A stretch of DNA of 64,000 nucleotides from SIG424 sp045546695 (GTDB taxonomy: Bacteria > Bacillota > Clostridia > UBA1212 > UBA1255), in contig JAZQDE010000049.1 in NCBI GenBank assembly GCA_045546695.1, positions 1-64,000 on the forward strand, given 5' to 3'. Positions 36,614 through 45,127 of the stretch are shown one piece after another. Made by a program: the position numbers and the translations under genes. Below the pieces are notes generated by a model. The model had not been told where the DNA came from and did no database searches. It saw only the letters and a list, made by a program, of their open reading frames with translations. Every line of letters starts with the position of its first letter. Position 1 is the first letter of the stretch.

Positions 36614-38761
36614 TCAGGCGTTGTAGTATTTATGGTACAAATACACAGGAATTGCACTCCAGCCGTGGCATAAACTGCCCGCATTATCAAAATCCCACGC
36701 GCCGTTTTCTGTTTCCCAGAAAGAAGTAGCACCGTTAAAGAGCATATTTCCCCATTTTTGGGCAATCTGGTCGTATACAAAATCAGAATACGTATCTCCA
36801 AGCATCAGAAGCGCTTCATATTTGAATATAGAAGCACTGAGGCTCGTATCAATCATAGAATCATCGTATGCGAGTTTATCAGCAACTATCATGACTTTGT
36901 CCTTTGGCACAAGACCTGCGTAAAGAGCAAGTGCATTTGCAAGTTTGCAATAATGATCTGCCTGTTTTCCGTTGACAATAAATGTAGTATAGCAGCGCTT
37001 TTCTTCATTCCAGAAAGTGGAATCAAAAGATTCTTTGATTCCCTCGCACAGCATCTCAAACCATGAAGCTTTTTCCATAAAATCTATATCCTCACTCGTA
37101 TACGGGACAAGCATTTTTGTAAGCTTTGTCATCCGGTCGAGAGCAACCATATACAAGCAAGACAGCGGTGCATCATAATTGTCACGGTTATTTCTGTCGC
37201 GCACATCTGCCATATATCCGCCGCTGAGGCCGGGCATCCACTCATAAAATTCCCAACATGCTTTGTCGAACCACGGACCAACAAGATCCCTGCCACCGGC
37301 TTTTCTCCAGAAAGTGGAAATAATCCGCTCTGCGCACGGCCACATTTCGAGACCGAAATCTGTGTCGCCGCTATATAAAACATATTCGTATAATTCAAGA
37401 ATCCATTGGAGTGAAAATGACGGTATAGTTATGTGAGATTTTGCCGGTGCACATATTTCAAGAAGACCGCTCGGAAGCTGGCTTAAGCTAAGGAGCTTTA
37501 TGCTCGCCTTTGGCATATCAAACTCTTCAAAAGCATAATATCCGCAAAGAATCTGATTGCGCGAATCCATCGCATATAAGGCCTGCTCTCTCCACGGGGT
37601 GTCTTCGTAATGCTCGTGCATACAAAGTCTCAGAGTATCTACACAAACATCATAAATTTTATTTTGTAAATAGTCAGCGCTGTCAAGGCGTCTGATCTTT
37701 TTCACAGGATAAACTGTCGGCAGTACGCCTGCGTAATAAAGGTCAAAGTTGCCACTTTCTACCAGAAGTTCGATATATCTGAGTCCGAATCTCTTATTGT
37801 ATTGTGTGAAATGTTCTATCCCCTCACCAGAGCAAGTATATTTGCAGGCAAAACATCTGCCGCCCACACTGCTTCTTACCCTCAGGTCATCTAAGTGTTC
37901 TCCGTAACCAATATTTACCACTGTGCCACGGTCAGCTTCTATAACGAGGTCAAATACGCCTGCCGTTTCTTTTCCGAGGTCGATTATAAGATATACACCG
38001 TCATCGCAGTCACAATTAACAGAAAATGGCTTTTCACCATCTAAAACAAACGGAGCCGCACCTGAGCCGGGAGCTACCATGCCAAGCTCACGCGCAGATA
38101 AATACGCACGCTGCATTTTTTGTGCCGTAGTATCGCCCGGTGCATTGTCTGCATGCATGAAAACGCCCTGCGCAACAATTTTTGCCAGTGGTCTACCTTC
38201 GATAACAAGCTTCGGTATCGGTCTTGGGTTCATTCTCATAGGCCTGCCAACCACGACTGCTTTTTGCCAGTTATTGTCTGCAGATTTTGTTGCGTCATAT
38301 TCAAAAGCATAACCGAGCTGACCTGTAATCCTCTCCATAGGACCATTTCTGTATTCTTTTGCAACTGCGCACTCTACATTGGTGTCGCTGCTGAGAATGA
38401 TTGTATTCCCTTCTGACAAGGTAAAGAGCAAGCCGGCTCTTCCGGTAATATATGTAAAAGAGCTCTGTCCCTGGTAATACGCAAGAATGTACACTTTGTT
38501 TTCACCGGGAATGACATAATCTGTCACATCAAGTGTGTCATAACACTTGTACTCCGGAAAATCGGCATATTGACCATAGTCTACAAAACGGTCGTTAATC
38601 CACAACGCGTACTGGCTGTCTGCGCTGATTCTGAAAGTGTATTGGGTGTTTTCATCAATCTCTTCACCTATAATAAACGATGTTCTGAAATGAACGTACA
38701 GATTTTCATTTATATCATATCCGTCGGCTGTCCATATCCATTTGCAGTCAGTATTATTCAT
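36614..38761 (-). CDS. GH78-like alpha-L-rhamnosidase family protein
   Basis: About 715 residues without signal peptide, so cytoplasmic. The N-terminal third is beta-rich, with a jelly-roll of the GH78 accessory type (FRISADSQYALWINDRFVDY, VYILAYYQGQSS). The rest is an alpha/alpha-barrel with YEDTPWREQALYAMDSRNQ, which matches the catalytic acid region of six-hairpin glycosidases, IPSFSLQWILELYEYVLYSG, and a C-terminal HGWSAIPVYLYHKY. The substrate cannot be fixed; unsaturated or plain rhamnosides are candidates. A GTG at 38773 overlaps the ribosome site, so the ATG at 38761, four bases inside the aminotransferase stop (ATGA), is preferred. Coupling to an amino-acid enzyme is odd. Confidence 0.72.
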   Translation of the reverse strand: MNNTDCKWIWTADGYDINENLYVHFRTSFIIGEEIDENTQYTFRISADSQYALWINDRFVDYGQYADFPEYKCYDTLDVTDYVIPGENKVYILAYYQGQSSFTYITGRAGLLFTLSEGNTIILSSDTNVECAVAKEYRNGPMERITGQLGYAFEYDATKSADNNWQKAVVVGRPMRMNPRPIPKLVIEGRPLAKIVAQGVFMHADNAPGDTTAQKMQRAYLSARELGMVAPGSGAAPFVLDGEKPFSVNCDCDDGVYLIIDLGKETAGVFDLVIEADRGTVVNIGYGEHLDDLRVRSSVGGRCFACKYTCSGEGIEHFTQYNKRFGLRYIELLVESGNFDLYYAGVLPTVYPVKKIRRLDSADYLQNKIYDVCVDTLRLCMHEHYEDTPWREQALYAMDSRNQILCGYYAFEEFDMPKASIKLLSLSQLPSGLLEICAPAKSHITIPSFSLQWILELYEYVLYSGDTDFGLEMWPCAERIISTFWRKAGGRDLVGPWFDKACWEFYEWMPGLSGGYMADVRDRNNRDNYDAPLSCLYMVALDRMTKLTKMLVPYTSEDIDFMEKASWFEMLCEGIKESFDSTFWNEEKRCYTTFIVNGKQADHYCKLANALALYAGLVPKDKVMIVADKLAYDDSMIDTSLSASIFKYEALLMLGDTYSDFVYDQIAQKWGNMLFNGATSFWETENGAWDFDNAGSLCHGWSAIPVYLYHKYYNA

Positions 38762-39927
38762 GAATTCACCCACTCCTTTATTTTTTCAATCGCTGTTTTT
38801 ATATGTTCAATTGAGTATGCATAAGAAACTCTTACGAAGCCCTCGGCATTTTCACCAAATGCTGTGCCGGGTACGAGTGCGACTTTTTTGTCCATGAGCA
38901 AACGCTCGCAGAATTCGTCGGACGTCATGCCTGTCGACTTTATGCACGGGAAACAGTAAAAGGCGCCTTGTGGTTCAAAGCATGTAAATCCCAGTTTGTT
39001 GAAGCTGTCTACTATGTATCTGCGTCTGTAATTATATTCTTTACGCATCATGTCGATGTCGTCGTCTCCGTAGCGGATTGCTTCTATAGCCGCATATTGG
39101 CTCGTGGTCGGTGCGCACATAATCGCATATTGGTGAAGTTTGACAAATTGTTTTACAAATGCAGATGACGCACACAAGTAACCCATGCGCCAGCCTGTCA
39201 TAGAATATGCCTTTGAAAAGCCGTTTACGAGGATAGTCCTCTCCTTCATGCCATCTAACTGTGCAATCGAAACGTGGCCCTCTTGTGTGTAATTAAGTTC
39301 TGCATATATTTCATCAGAAAGAACTGCAATATTTGTCTCTCTGAGGACATGCGCTATAGCCTCAAGGTCTTCGCGGTCCATAATCGCACCTGTTGGATTG
39401 TTAGGAAATGGGAGAACGAGAAGCTTGGTTTTCGATGTAATGGCAGCCTTGAGATCTTTTGCAGTCAGTTTGAAGTTGTTTTCCTCTTTAAGGTAAACCG
39501 GCACAACAGTCGCGCCACAAAGCTGAGCAATCGGCTCGTAGCAAACAAAGCAAGGAAAAGGAATTATTACTTCGTCTCCGGGTGTAATAATCGCGCGCAT
39601 GCAAAGGTCAATCGCTTCGCTGCCACCGACAGTAACAAGTATATTGTCGTCGGGATTGTATTCGAGTGAAAATTTTCTCATCAGATATTCTGATATAGCG
39701 CGTCTTAATTCAGCAAGTCCGGCATTCGACGTATATTGAGTGCGGTTGCCTTCGAGCGAACGGATGCCTGCGTCGCGTACGTGCCACGGCGTCGGAAAAT
39801 CAGGTTCGCCTACACCAAGAGAGATGACACCTTCCATTTGATTTGCTATATCAAAAAATTTACGTATCCCCGACGGCTTTATATTTGTAAGAGTCGGGCT
39901 TAATAATAAATCAGGATTGAAATTCAA
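38758..39927 (-). CDS. Class I/II pyridoxal-phosphate aminotransferase
   Basis: A 389-residue aspartate/aromatic aminotransferase of fold type I. Visible are SLGVGEPDFPTPWHV at the N-terminus, LVTVGGSEAIDLCMRA, PFPNNPTGAIMD, LSDEIYAELNY, the PLP lysine in VNGFSKAYSMTGWRMGY and a C-terminal arginine in FVRVSYAYS that binds the substrate carboxylate. Subfamily I-gamma (PatA-like) fits best; the amino acid is unknown. It overlaps the Lrp regulator upstream and the GH78-like gene downstream by four bases each, so the three are made together. Confidence 0.9.
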   Translation of the reverse strand: MNFNPDLLLSPTLTNIKPSGIRKFFDIANQMEGVISLGVGEPDFPTPWHVRDAGIRSLEGNRTQYTSNAGLAELRRAISEYLMRKFSLEYNPDDNILVTVGGSEAIDLCMRAIITPGDEVIIPFPCFVCYEPIAQLCGATVVPVYLKEENNFKLTAKDLKAAITSKTKLLVLPFPNNPTGAIMDREDLEAIAHVLRETNIAVLSDEIYAELNYTQEGHVSIAQLDGMKERTILVNGFSKAYSMTGWRMGYLCASSAFVKQFVKLHQYAIMCAPTTSQYAAIEAIRYGDDDIDMMRKEYNYRRRYIVDSFNKLGFTCFEPQGAFYCFPCIKSTGMTSDEFCERLLMDKKVALVPGTAFGENAEGFVRVSYAYSIEHIKTAIEKIKEWVNS

Positions 39928-40403
39928 AATGACACCGCCTGTCTTTCGTCTTTAGAAGGAGTCTCAAAAAGCATACCGTCTTGTTTGTATTTTTTTAAAA
40001 CAAAGTGTGTGGCTGTGCTTATTACTGTGTCCATCGGAGCCAGTTTTTGGGCAACAAACAGTGCTACTTCTGTAAGAGTTCTGCCTTCAATTATGAGCGC
40101 GATATCGTATCCGCCTGACATAAGATATACAGACTTAACCTGTTCATACTGGTAAAAACGCTCTGCAATCTCGTCAAAGCCTCTTCCAAATTGTGGAGTT
40201 ACCTTTACTTCGATAAAAGCCGTAACAAATTCACGGGCAGTCTTCTGCCAGTTGATAATCAATTTATTGCCAACAATAACACCGGCTTTTTTATATTCTT
40301 CTATCTCCGCGCTGATTTCTCCGGCGCTTCTTCCGAGCATTACCGCCATCTCGTCTATAGTTAATTCACTGTGCTTATCAAGCAGATCAAGTACACCTTC
40401 CAT
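39924..40403 (-). CDS. Lrp/AsnC-family transcriptional regulator
   Basis: A 159-residue amino-acid-responsive regulator. The N-terminal helix-turn-helix (residues about 5-55, ELTIDEMAVMLGRSAGEIS) is followed by a RAM-type alpha/beta ligand domain (about 65-145) with VKSVYLMSGGYDIALIIEG, the usual Lrp core. It probably controls its own operon, including the downstream aminotransferase, and shares a divergent promoter region with hisF. The length is normal. Confidence 0.9.
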   Translation of the reverse strand: MEGVLDLLDKHSELTIDEMAVMLGRSAGEISAEIEEYKKAGVIVGNKLIINWQKTAREFVTAFIEVKVTPQFGRGFDEIAERFYQYEQVKSVYLMSGGYDIALIIEGRTLTEVALFVAQKLAPMDTVISTATHFVLKKYKQDGMLFETPSKDERQAVSF

Positions 40404-40425
40404 AAAAAACTCTCCTTATTCATAA

Positions 40426-40454
40426 TTGCATTTATTATATCTCTGATTTATAAT
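40426..40454 (+). promoter_or_regulatory. Promoter of hisF-metK-luxS/mtnN
   Basis: TTGCAT (40426-40431), a 17-nt spacer, TATAAT (40449-40454) on the plus strand; a ribosome site AAGGAG precedes the hisF ATG. Confidence 0.6.
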
Positions 40455-40462
40455 AATTAAAA
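40434..40462 (-). promoter_or_regulatory. Probable divergent promoter of the Lrp operon
   Basis: Minus strand TATAAT (40439-40434) with a weak -35 TTTTAA (40462-40457), 17-nt spacer. It interlocks with the hisF promoter, so both directions compete for the same DNA, and an Lrp protein bound here could affect both. Confidence 0.4.
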
Positions 40463-40503
40463 GCCCTTTTTCACAGGCCTTTATTTACAAAAAGGAGTTT
40501 TTT

Positions 40504-41277
40504 ATGCACACAAAGAGAATTATTCCATGTCTTGACGTCAAAGACGGCCGCGTTGTGAAGGGTGTCAATTTTGTTAACCTGATTGATGCGGGCGATCCTG
40601 TTGAGTGTGCCAAGGTTTATGATGCACAGGGCGCAGACGAATTAGTCTTTCTTGACATCACTGCCTCTTCTGATGCACGCGCAACAAGACTTGACATGGT
40701 GAAAAGAATTGCAGAAAATATTTTCCTTCCTTTTACAGTCGGAGGCGGCATCAGAACGAGTAATGATATTCGTGATACGCTACTTGCCGGTGCTGACAAG
40801 GTCGGTATTAATTCTGCTGCGCTGAAGAACCCGGATTTAATCGCCGACGGTGCATACCGCTTTGGTAGTCAGTGTATCGTCGTTGCGATAGATGCAAAAA
40901 GACGTTATGATTCTTTAGGCAACATAGTTGGCTACGATGCGTATCTGAACGGTGGCCGTGTAAATACAGGTATTGATGCTGTAAAATGGGCAATAAAATG
41001 TGCCGAACTTGGTGCCGGTGAGCTTCTGCTTACGAGTATGGATTGCGACGGCACAAAGAGCGGATACGACATTGAGCTTACAAGAATTGTCAGCGACAAC
41101 GTCGGCATTCCCGTTATCGCATCAGGTGGCGCCGGCACAATGGAACATTTTTACGATTGTTTCACAAATGGACACGCCGAGGCTGTGCTGGCAGCTTCAC
41201 TTTTTCACTTTAAAGAACTGGGTATTCCCGAGCTCAAAAAATATTTGAGCGACAAAGGTATTCCCGTGAGAATATGA
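40504..41277 (+). CDS. hisF: Imidazole glycerol phosphate synthase cyclase subunit
   Basis: A 257-residue TIM barrel that, with HisH, forms imidazole glycerol phosphate and AICAR from PRFAR. MHTKRIIPCLDVKDGRVVKG carries the first catalytic aspartate, VGGGIR and GADKVGIN bind phosphate, and LLTSMDCDGTKSGYD contains the second catalytic aspartate; VIASGGAGTMEHF closes the second half-barrel. It stands without hisH, hisA or other his genes, directly before metK (25-base gap), so it is probably transcribed with the methyl-cycle genes. HisH must be supplied from elsewhere. Confidence 0.95.
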   Translation: MHTKRIIPCLDVKDGRVVKGVNFVNLIDAGDPVECAKVYDAQGADELVFLDITASSDARATRLDMVKRIAENIFLPFTVGGGIRTSNDIRDTLLAGADKVGINSAALKNPDLIADGAYRFGSQCIVVAIDAKRRYDSLGNIVGYDAYLNGGRVNTGIDAVKWAIKCAELGAGELLLTSMDCDGTKSGYDIELTRIVSDNVGIPVIASGGAGTMEHFYDCFTNGHAEAVLAASLFHFKELGIPELKKYLSDKGIPVRI

Positions 41278-41302
41278 TTATTTTATGAGGAGAATGATGA
41301 AA

Positions 41303-42424
41303 ATGGCAAGAAAGTTTTTCACATCAGAATCAGTTACAGAAGGACATCCCGATAAGATCTGCGATACTATCGCTGACCGTATTCTGGATGCTATTATAAG
41401 CGATGACCCTACTGCAAGAGTTGCCTGTGAGGTTACTGCTGCGACAGGACAAATCCTTATTATGGGAGAGATCACTACCACAACATATGTGGATTTCCAG
41501 AAAATAGTAAGAGATACTGTTGTTGAGATTGGATACGATTCATCAGATCTCGGTTTTGACGGACATACGTGCGCAGTTCTTAATTGCGTACACGAACAGT
41601 CTCCCGATATTGCCCTTGGTGTTGATATTGAAGGCGCCGGCGACCAGGGTATGATGTTTGGTTATGCGTGTGACGAGACACCTGAGCTTATGCCACTTCC
41701 TGTCAGCCTTGCCCACAAATTATCATACAAGCTGACACAGGTCAGGCGCGACGGCATTCTCCCCTACCTGCGTCCGGATGGAAAGTCACAGGTTACGATT
41801 GAATATGATGAAAACAACAAGCCAATCCGCGTAGAGGCAGTCGTTGTTTCAAGCCAGCATGCGGCTGACGTTGATATTGAAGTTCTTCGCAGGGACATCA
41901 AGGAGCACGTTATCAAGGCTGTTATTCCGGCTGAATTGATTGATGAAAATACTAAATTCTTTATAAATCCGACAGGCAGATTCGTGCTCGGCGGACCTTG
42001 CGCAGATTCAGGTCTTACAGGTCGTAAGATCATTGTTGATACGTACGGCGGCATGGGTCGTCACGGTGGCGGAGCTTTCAGTGGCAAAGATCCGACGAAG
42101 GTTGACCGTAGCAGTGCATATATGGCACGTCACATTGCAAAGAGTATCGTAGCTTCAAAGCTTGCCTCCAGATGTGAGATTCAGCTCAGCTACGCAATCG
42201 GCGTTGCAGAGCCTGTCAGTGTCCGTGTTGAAACTTTCGGCACAAATACTATTCCCGAGAGCGAGATTGAAGCGCGCGTTCTTGAGCGTTTTGATATGCG
42301 CCCGGCCTCAATTATCAAATATCTGAATTTGCGTACTCCTTTATATGCAAAGACAACAAACTACGGTCACTTCGGCAAAGAAAATCTTGGTCTTAAGTGG
42401 GAGGAGGTTGTTGATTTAAAATGA
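41303..42424 (+). CDS. metK: S-adenosylmethionine synthetase
   Basis: Makes S-adenosylmethionine from methionine and ATP. TSESVTEGHPDKICDTIADRILDA is the N-terminal signature region; GAGDQGMMFGYA is the ATP-site hexapeptide region, and GGGAFSGKDPTKVDRS is the second signature. About 373 residues is slightly short. ATGs also occur at 41285, 41294 and 41297; I choose 41303, which gives the usual MARKFFTSESV start after AGGAGA, although 41297 is possible. It overlaps luxS/mtnN by ATGA, directly linking SAM production with recycling of its product. Confidence 0.95.
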   Translation: MARKFFTSESVTEGHPDKICDTIADRILDAIISDDPTARVACEVTAATGQILIMGEITTTTYVDFQKIVRDTVVEIGYDSSDLGFDGHTCAVLNCVHEQSPDIALGVDIEGAGDQGMMFGYACDETPELMPLPVSLAHKLSYKLTQVRRDGILPYLRPDGKSQVTIEYDENNKPIRVEAVVVSSQHAADVDIEVLRRDIKEHVIKAVIPAELIDENTKFFINPTGRFVLGGPCADSGLTGRKIIVDTYGGMGRHGGGAFSGKDPTKVDRSSAYMARHIAKSIVASKLASRCEIQLSYAIGVAEPVSVRVETFGTNTIPESEIEARVLERFDMRPASIIKYLNLRTPLYAKTTNYGHFGKENLGLKWEEVVDLK

Positions 42425-43557
42425 GTGACATGAAGCGAATTGCCAGTTTTGACGTTAATCACGACGTGCTTAATCCCGGAATGTATATTTCTCGCGTAGA
42501 CGGTGATGTGGTAACGTACGACATTCGTTTTATCAAACCCAATACCCCACCTTATGTAAGTGTTGAAGCAGCTCACACAATTGAGCATATTTTTGCTACA
42601 TACGTGCGCAACAGCCGTTTTGCAGATAGTGTCGTTTATTTTGGTCCTATGGGTTGCATGACAGGTTTTTATCTGTTGTTGCGTGACAGTGTATCATATG
42701 AAGACGCTATTTTACTCGTACGTGAAGCTCTGCAGTTTGTGGCAGATTTTGGTGCAGACAGCTGTGATGCGTCTCTCATTCCGGGTGTTTCGCGCATTGA
42801 ATGCGGCAATTACCTTTCACATAACCTGGCGCAGGCACGTGCTCTTGCATCAGATATGGTTAAAGTTCTTGCCGGTTGGAATGTCGGTATGCTGAAATAC
42901 CGCGGCCTTACTCTCATTCAGGGTGCAATGTTTGTTGAGATTGAAAAATTCCTTGAAAAGCGTGACTTTAAGGAAGTTTGTATTAATGATTTCAAATTCT
43001 ACGTTTCAGATGATCTCGTTATAAGTCTTACAGGAATTGGTATGACGAATGCTACAATTGCAACTGTTATTGCAATCAATGAATTCCACCCCACTTGTAT
43101 TATCAACCAGGGTACTGCCGGAGGACATACAGAGTACCTCCACGTCGGTGATTTTGTAGTTGCAGACAAGAGTGTCAATATCAATATTAATTTTGGCAGC
43201 GATGATGATTCTATTCCTCTTGCCAATCAGTTCAAGTACTTTGACGCCGATGCTTCTCTCGTGAAAAAAATGGCAGAAGGTGCTGCCAAGCCTGACAATA
43301 CGGGTCTTTTCACCGGTACAATCGGAAGCGGCGACGTATTCAACAAGGATGCAGAAAAAATCAATAAGGTAAATGCTATGTATGGTGAACTTGCCGAGGA
43401 TATGGAAACGGCCGCAGTATTTGAAGTGTGTAAGCACTTTAACGTCCCTTGCGTGGGTATCCGTGTTATTTCAAACAATGAATTAACAAAAGAAGCTTAC
43501 GTGCGTGAGACTGCACATAAGCTTCAGCATTACGTTTACCAGTGTGTGGTAGATTAA
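42421..43557 (+). CDS. luxS: LuxS S-ribosylhomocysteine lyase fused to MTA/SAH nucleosidase-like domain
   Basis: A 378-residue two-domain protein. Residues 1-158 are LuxS: YDIRF with the substrate arginine, HTIEH (two metal histidines and the catalytic Glu), PMGCMTGFY (catalytic Cys) and ECGNYLSHN (third metal ligand), all conserved. Residues about 160-378 are a nucleosidase of the PNP/UDP family: LIQGAMFVEIE (catalytic Glu), NQGTAGGH, GSGDVF and EDMETAAV. Together they would convert S-adenosylhomocysteine to homocysteine plus the autoinducer-2 precursor. The catalytic acid Asp (ISD in E. coli MTAN) is Asn352 here (ISNN), which may lower or change base specificity. It ends by sharing TTAA with the convergent DUF1846 gene. 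Confidence 0.92.
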   Translation: MSDMKRIASFDVNHDVLNPGMYISRVDGDVVTYDIRFIKPNTPPYVSVEAAHTIEHIFATYVRNSRFADSVVYFGPMGCMTGFYLLLRDSVSYEDAILLVREALQFVADFGADSCDASLIPGVSRIECGNYLSHNLAQARALASDMVKVLAGWNVGMLKYRGLTLIQGAMFVEIEKFLEKRDFKEVCINDFKFYVSDDLVISLTGIGMTNATIATVIAINEFHPTCIINQGTAGGHTEYLHVGDFVVADKSVNININFGSDDDSIPLANQFKYFDADASLVKKMAEGAAKPDNTGLFTGTIGSGDVFNKDAEKINKVNAMYGELAEDMETAAVFEVCKHFNVPCVGIRVISNNELTKEAYVRETAHKLQHYVYQCVVD

Positions 43558-45038
43558 TTACCGTTATATAGATAATTTGATGCGAAACGGGGCTCGACTG
43601 TCAGGTTGAGTCCTATTTTTTTGAGAATATGCTCATCTGTCGGATTGAGAATCGTAGTTGAGTGTGCCTCAAGGCCACGAAGCGTCTCAAGCTGAGCCAG
43701 AGCTTTTGCGGCATTATCATCTGATGCGGCGCATATCGTCAGGGCAATGAGAATCTCCTCAATGTTCAGAATAAGGTCCTTCTTACCATTAAGGGACTCT
43801 TTGAGTTTAATAATCGGCGTCAGAACTTCCGGTGAAATGAGTAATAATTCATCGGGCATGTCTGCAAGTTTTTTGAGTGCATTAAGTACGCTGCTGGCAG
43901 ACGCTACCATAAGATCTGTGTCACGGCCTGTTACTATCGTGCCGTCGGGAAGTTCGATTGCAATAGCCTGCTTACCTGACTGTATGCGTTTGTCGGTCGC
44001 CGCTTTGACAACCAGTCTGTCTTCAGGCATAAGGTCAGCCTGCTGCATAATAATGCTTATCTTGTCTACTGTTTCAGCGTCTACGAGGCCCTGCACGTAG
44101 TCTGCCTGAATACGGTAATAACGCCTGATAATCTCATCTTTTGCAGCCTTGCATACAACGTCGTTGTCTACGATTGCATACCCTGCCATATTTACGCCCA
44201 TATCAGTCGGTGACTTGTATACGTCCTCTCCCAGGATCTTGTTGAGTATTGTCTTTACTACAGGGAATATTTCTATATCTCTGTTGTAATTTACTGTCAG
44301 CTCACCATATGATTCAAGATGATAAGGGTCTATCATGTTAACGTCGTTATGGTCTGCCGTTGCAGCCTCGTATGCAAGATTTACAGGGTGCTTGAGCGGG
44401 ATATTCCATATTGGGAAAGTCTCAAACTTGGCATATCCGGCCTTGATTCCCCTCTTGTTTTCATGATACAGCTGTGAAAGGCACGTTGCCATTTTTCCGC
44501 TGCACGGGCCGGGAGCCGTAACGACTACGAGTTTACGTGTCGTGGGTATGTACTCATTTTTACCATAACCATCGTCGCTTACAATCAAATTAACGTTTGT
44601 CGGATAACCTTTTATCGGATAATGAAGATACGTATGTATGCCACGTCTTTCCAGTTTGTTCCTGAATTTGTCAACTGACGACTGACCGTTGTACTGTGTA
44701 ATAACTACGCTGTCAATTTTCAGGTCGAGTTCGCGCATTGAGTCAATAAGTCTGAGCAGCTCAAGATCATAAGTAAGGCCTAAATCTGCGCGGATCTTGC
44801 TTTTTTCTATATCAGTTGCGTTGATACAGAATAATATTTCGCAAATATCCTTGAATTCGCAAAGCAGACGAATCTTGCCGTCGGCTTTGAATCCGGGCAG
44901 TACTCTTGCTGCGTGAAAATCATCAAATAGTTTTCCTCCAAATTCAAGATAGAGCTTATCTCCAAAGCGTTCTATGCGCTTTTTGATCTGTTCAGTCTGT
45001 TTTTGCAAATACTTATTATTATCAAATCCTGTTTGCAT
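43554..45038 (-). CDS. DUF1846-family protein
   Basis: A 494-residue cytoplasmic protein recognised as DUF1846 from its N-terminus (FDNNKYLQKQTEQIKKRI, LYLEFGGKLFDDFHAARVLP), the P-loop-like VVTAPGPCSGKMATCLSQLY near residue 180, and KAGYAKFETFPIWNIPLKHP. The family is widespread in Firmicutes and some structures are known, but no enzymatic role is established to my knowledge. It converges with luxS/mtnN, with stop codons overlapping in TTAA, leaving no room for a terminator between them. A promoter probably lies at 45097-45125. Confidence 0.9.
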   Translation of the reverse strand: MQTGFDNNKYLQKQTEQIKKRIERFGDKLYLEFGGKLFDDFHAARVLPGFKADGKIRLLCEFKDICEILFCINATDIEKSKIRADLGLTYDLELLRLIDSMRELDLKIDSVVITQYNGQSSVDKFRNKLERRGIHTYLHYPIKGYPTNVNLIVSDDGYGKNEYIPTTRKLVVVTAPGPCSGKMATCLSQLYHENKRGIKAGYAKFETFPIWNIPLKHPVNLAYEAATADHNDVNMIDPYHLESYGELTVNYNRDIEIFPVVKTILNKILGEDVYKSPTDMGVNMAGYAIVDNDVVCKAAKDEIIRRYYRIQADYVQGLVDAETVDKISIIMQQADLMPEDRLVVKAATDKRIQSGKQAIAIELPDGTIVTGRDTDLMVASASSVLNALKKLADMPDELLLISPEVLTPIIKLKESLNGKKDLILNIEEILIALTICAASDDNAAKALAQLETLRGLEAHSTTILNPTDEHILKKIGLNLTVEPRFASNYLYNGN

Positions 45039-45096
45039 ACGATTTAATCCTGTTCTTCAAAATTATATTTGTTTGGCGTCCGACCAACGTCTTCAT

Positions 45097-45125
45097 ATGA
45101 TATCACTAAGCCGGCAAAAAAACAA
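45097..45125 (-). promoter_or_regulatory. Possible promoter of the DUF1846 gene
   Basis: Minus strand TTGTTT (45125-45120), a 17-nt spacer, TATCAT (45102-45097), directly after the stop of the large lipoprotein gene. No terminator hairpin was found between the two genes. Confidence 0.4.
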
Positions 45126-45127
45126 TG

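Noticed and set aside
40460..40486. Terminator or attenuator before hisF
   Set aside because: The AAAGCC/GGCCTTT pairing needs a bulge and is not followed by a proper T run.
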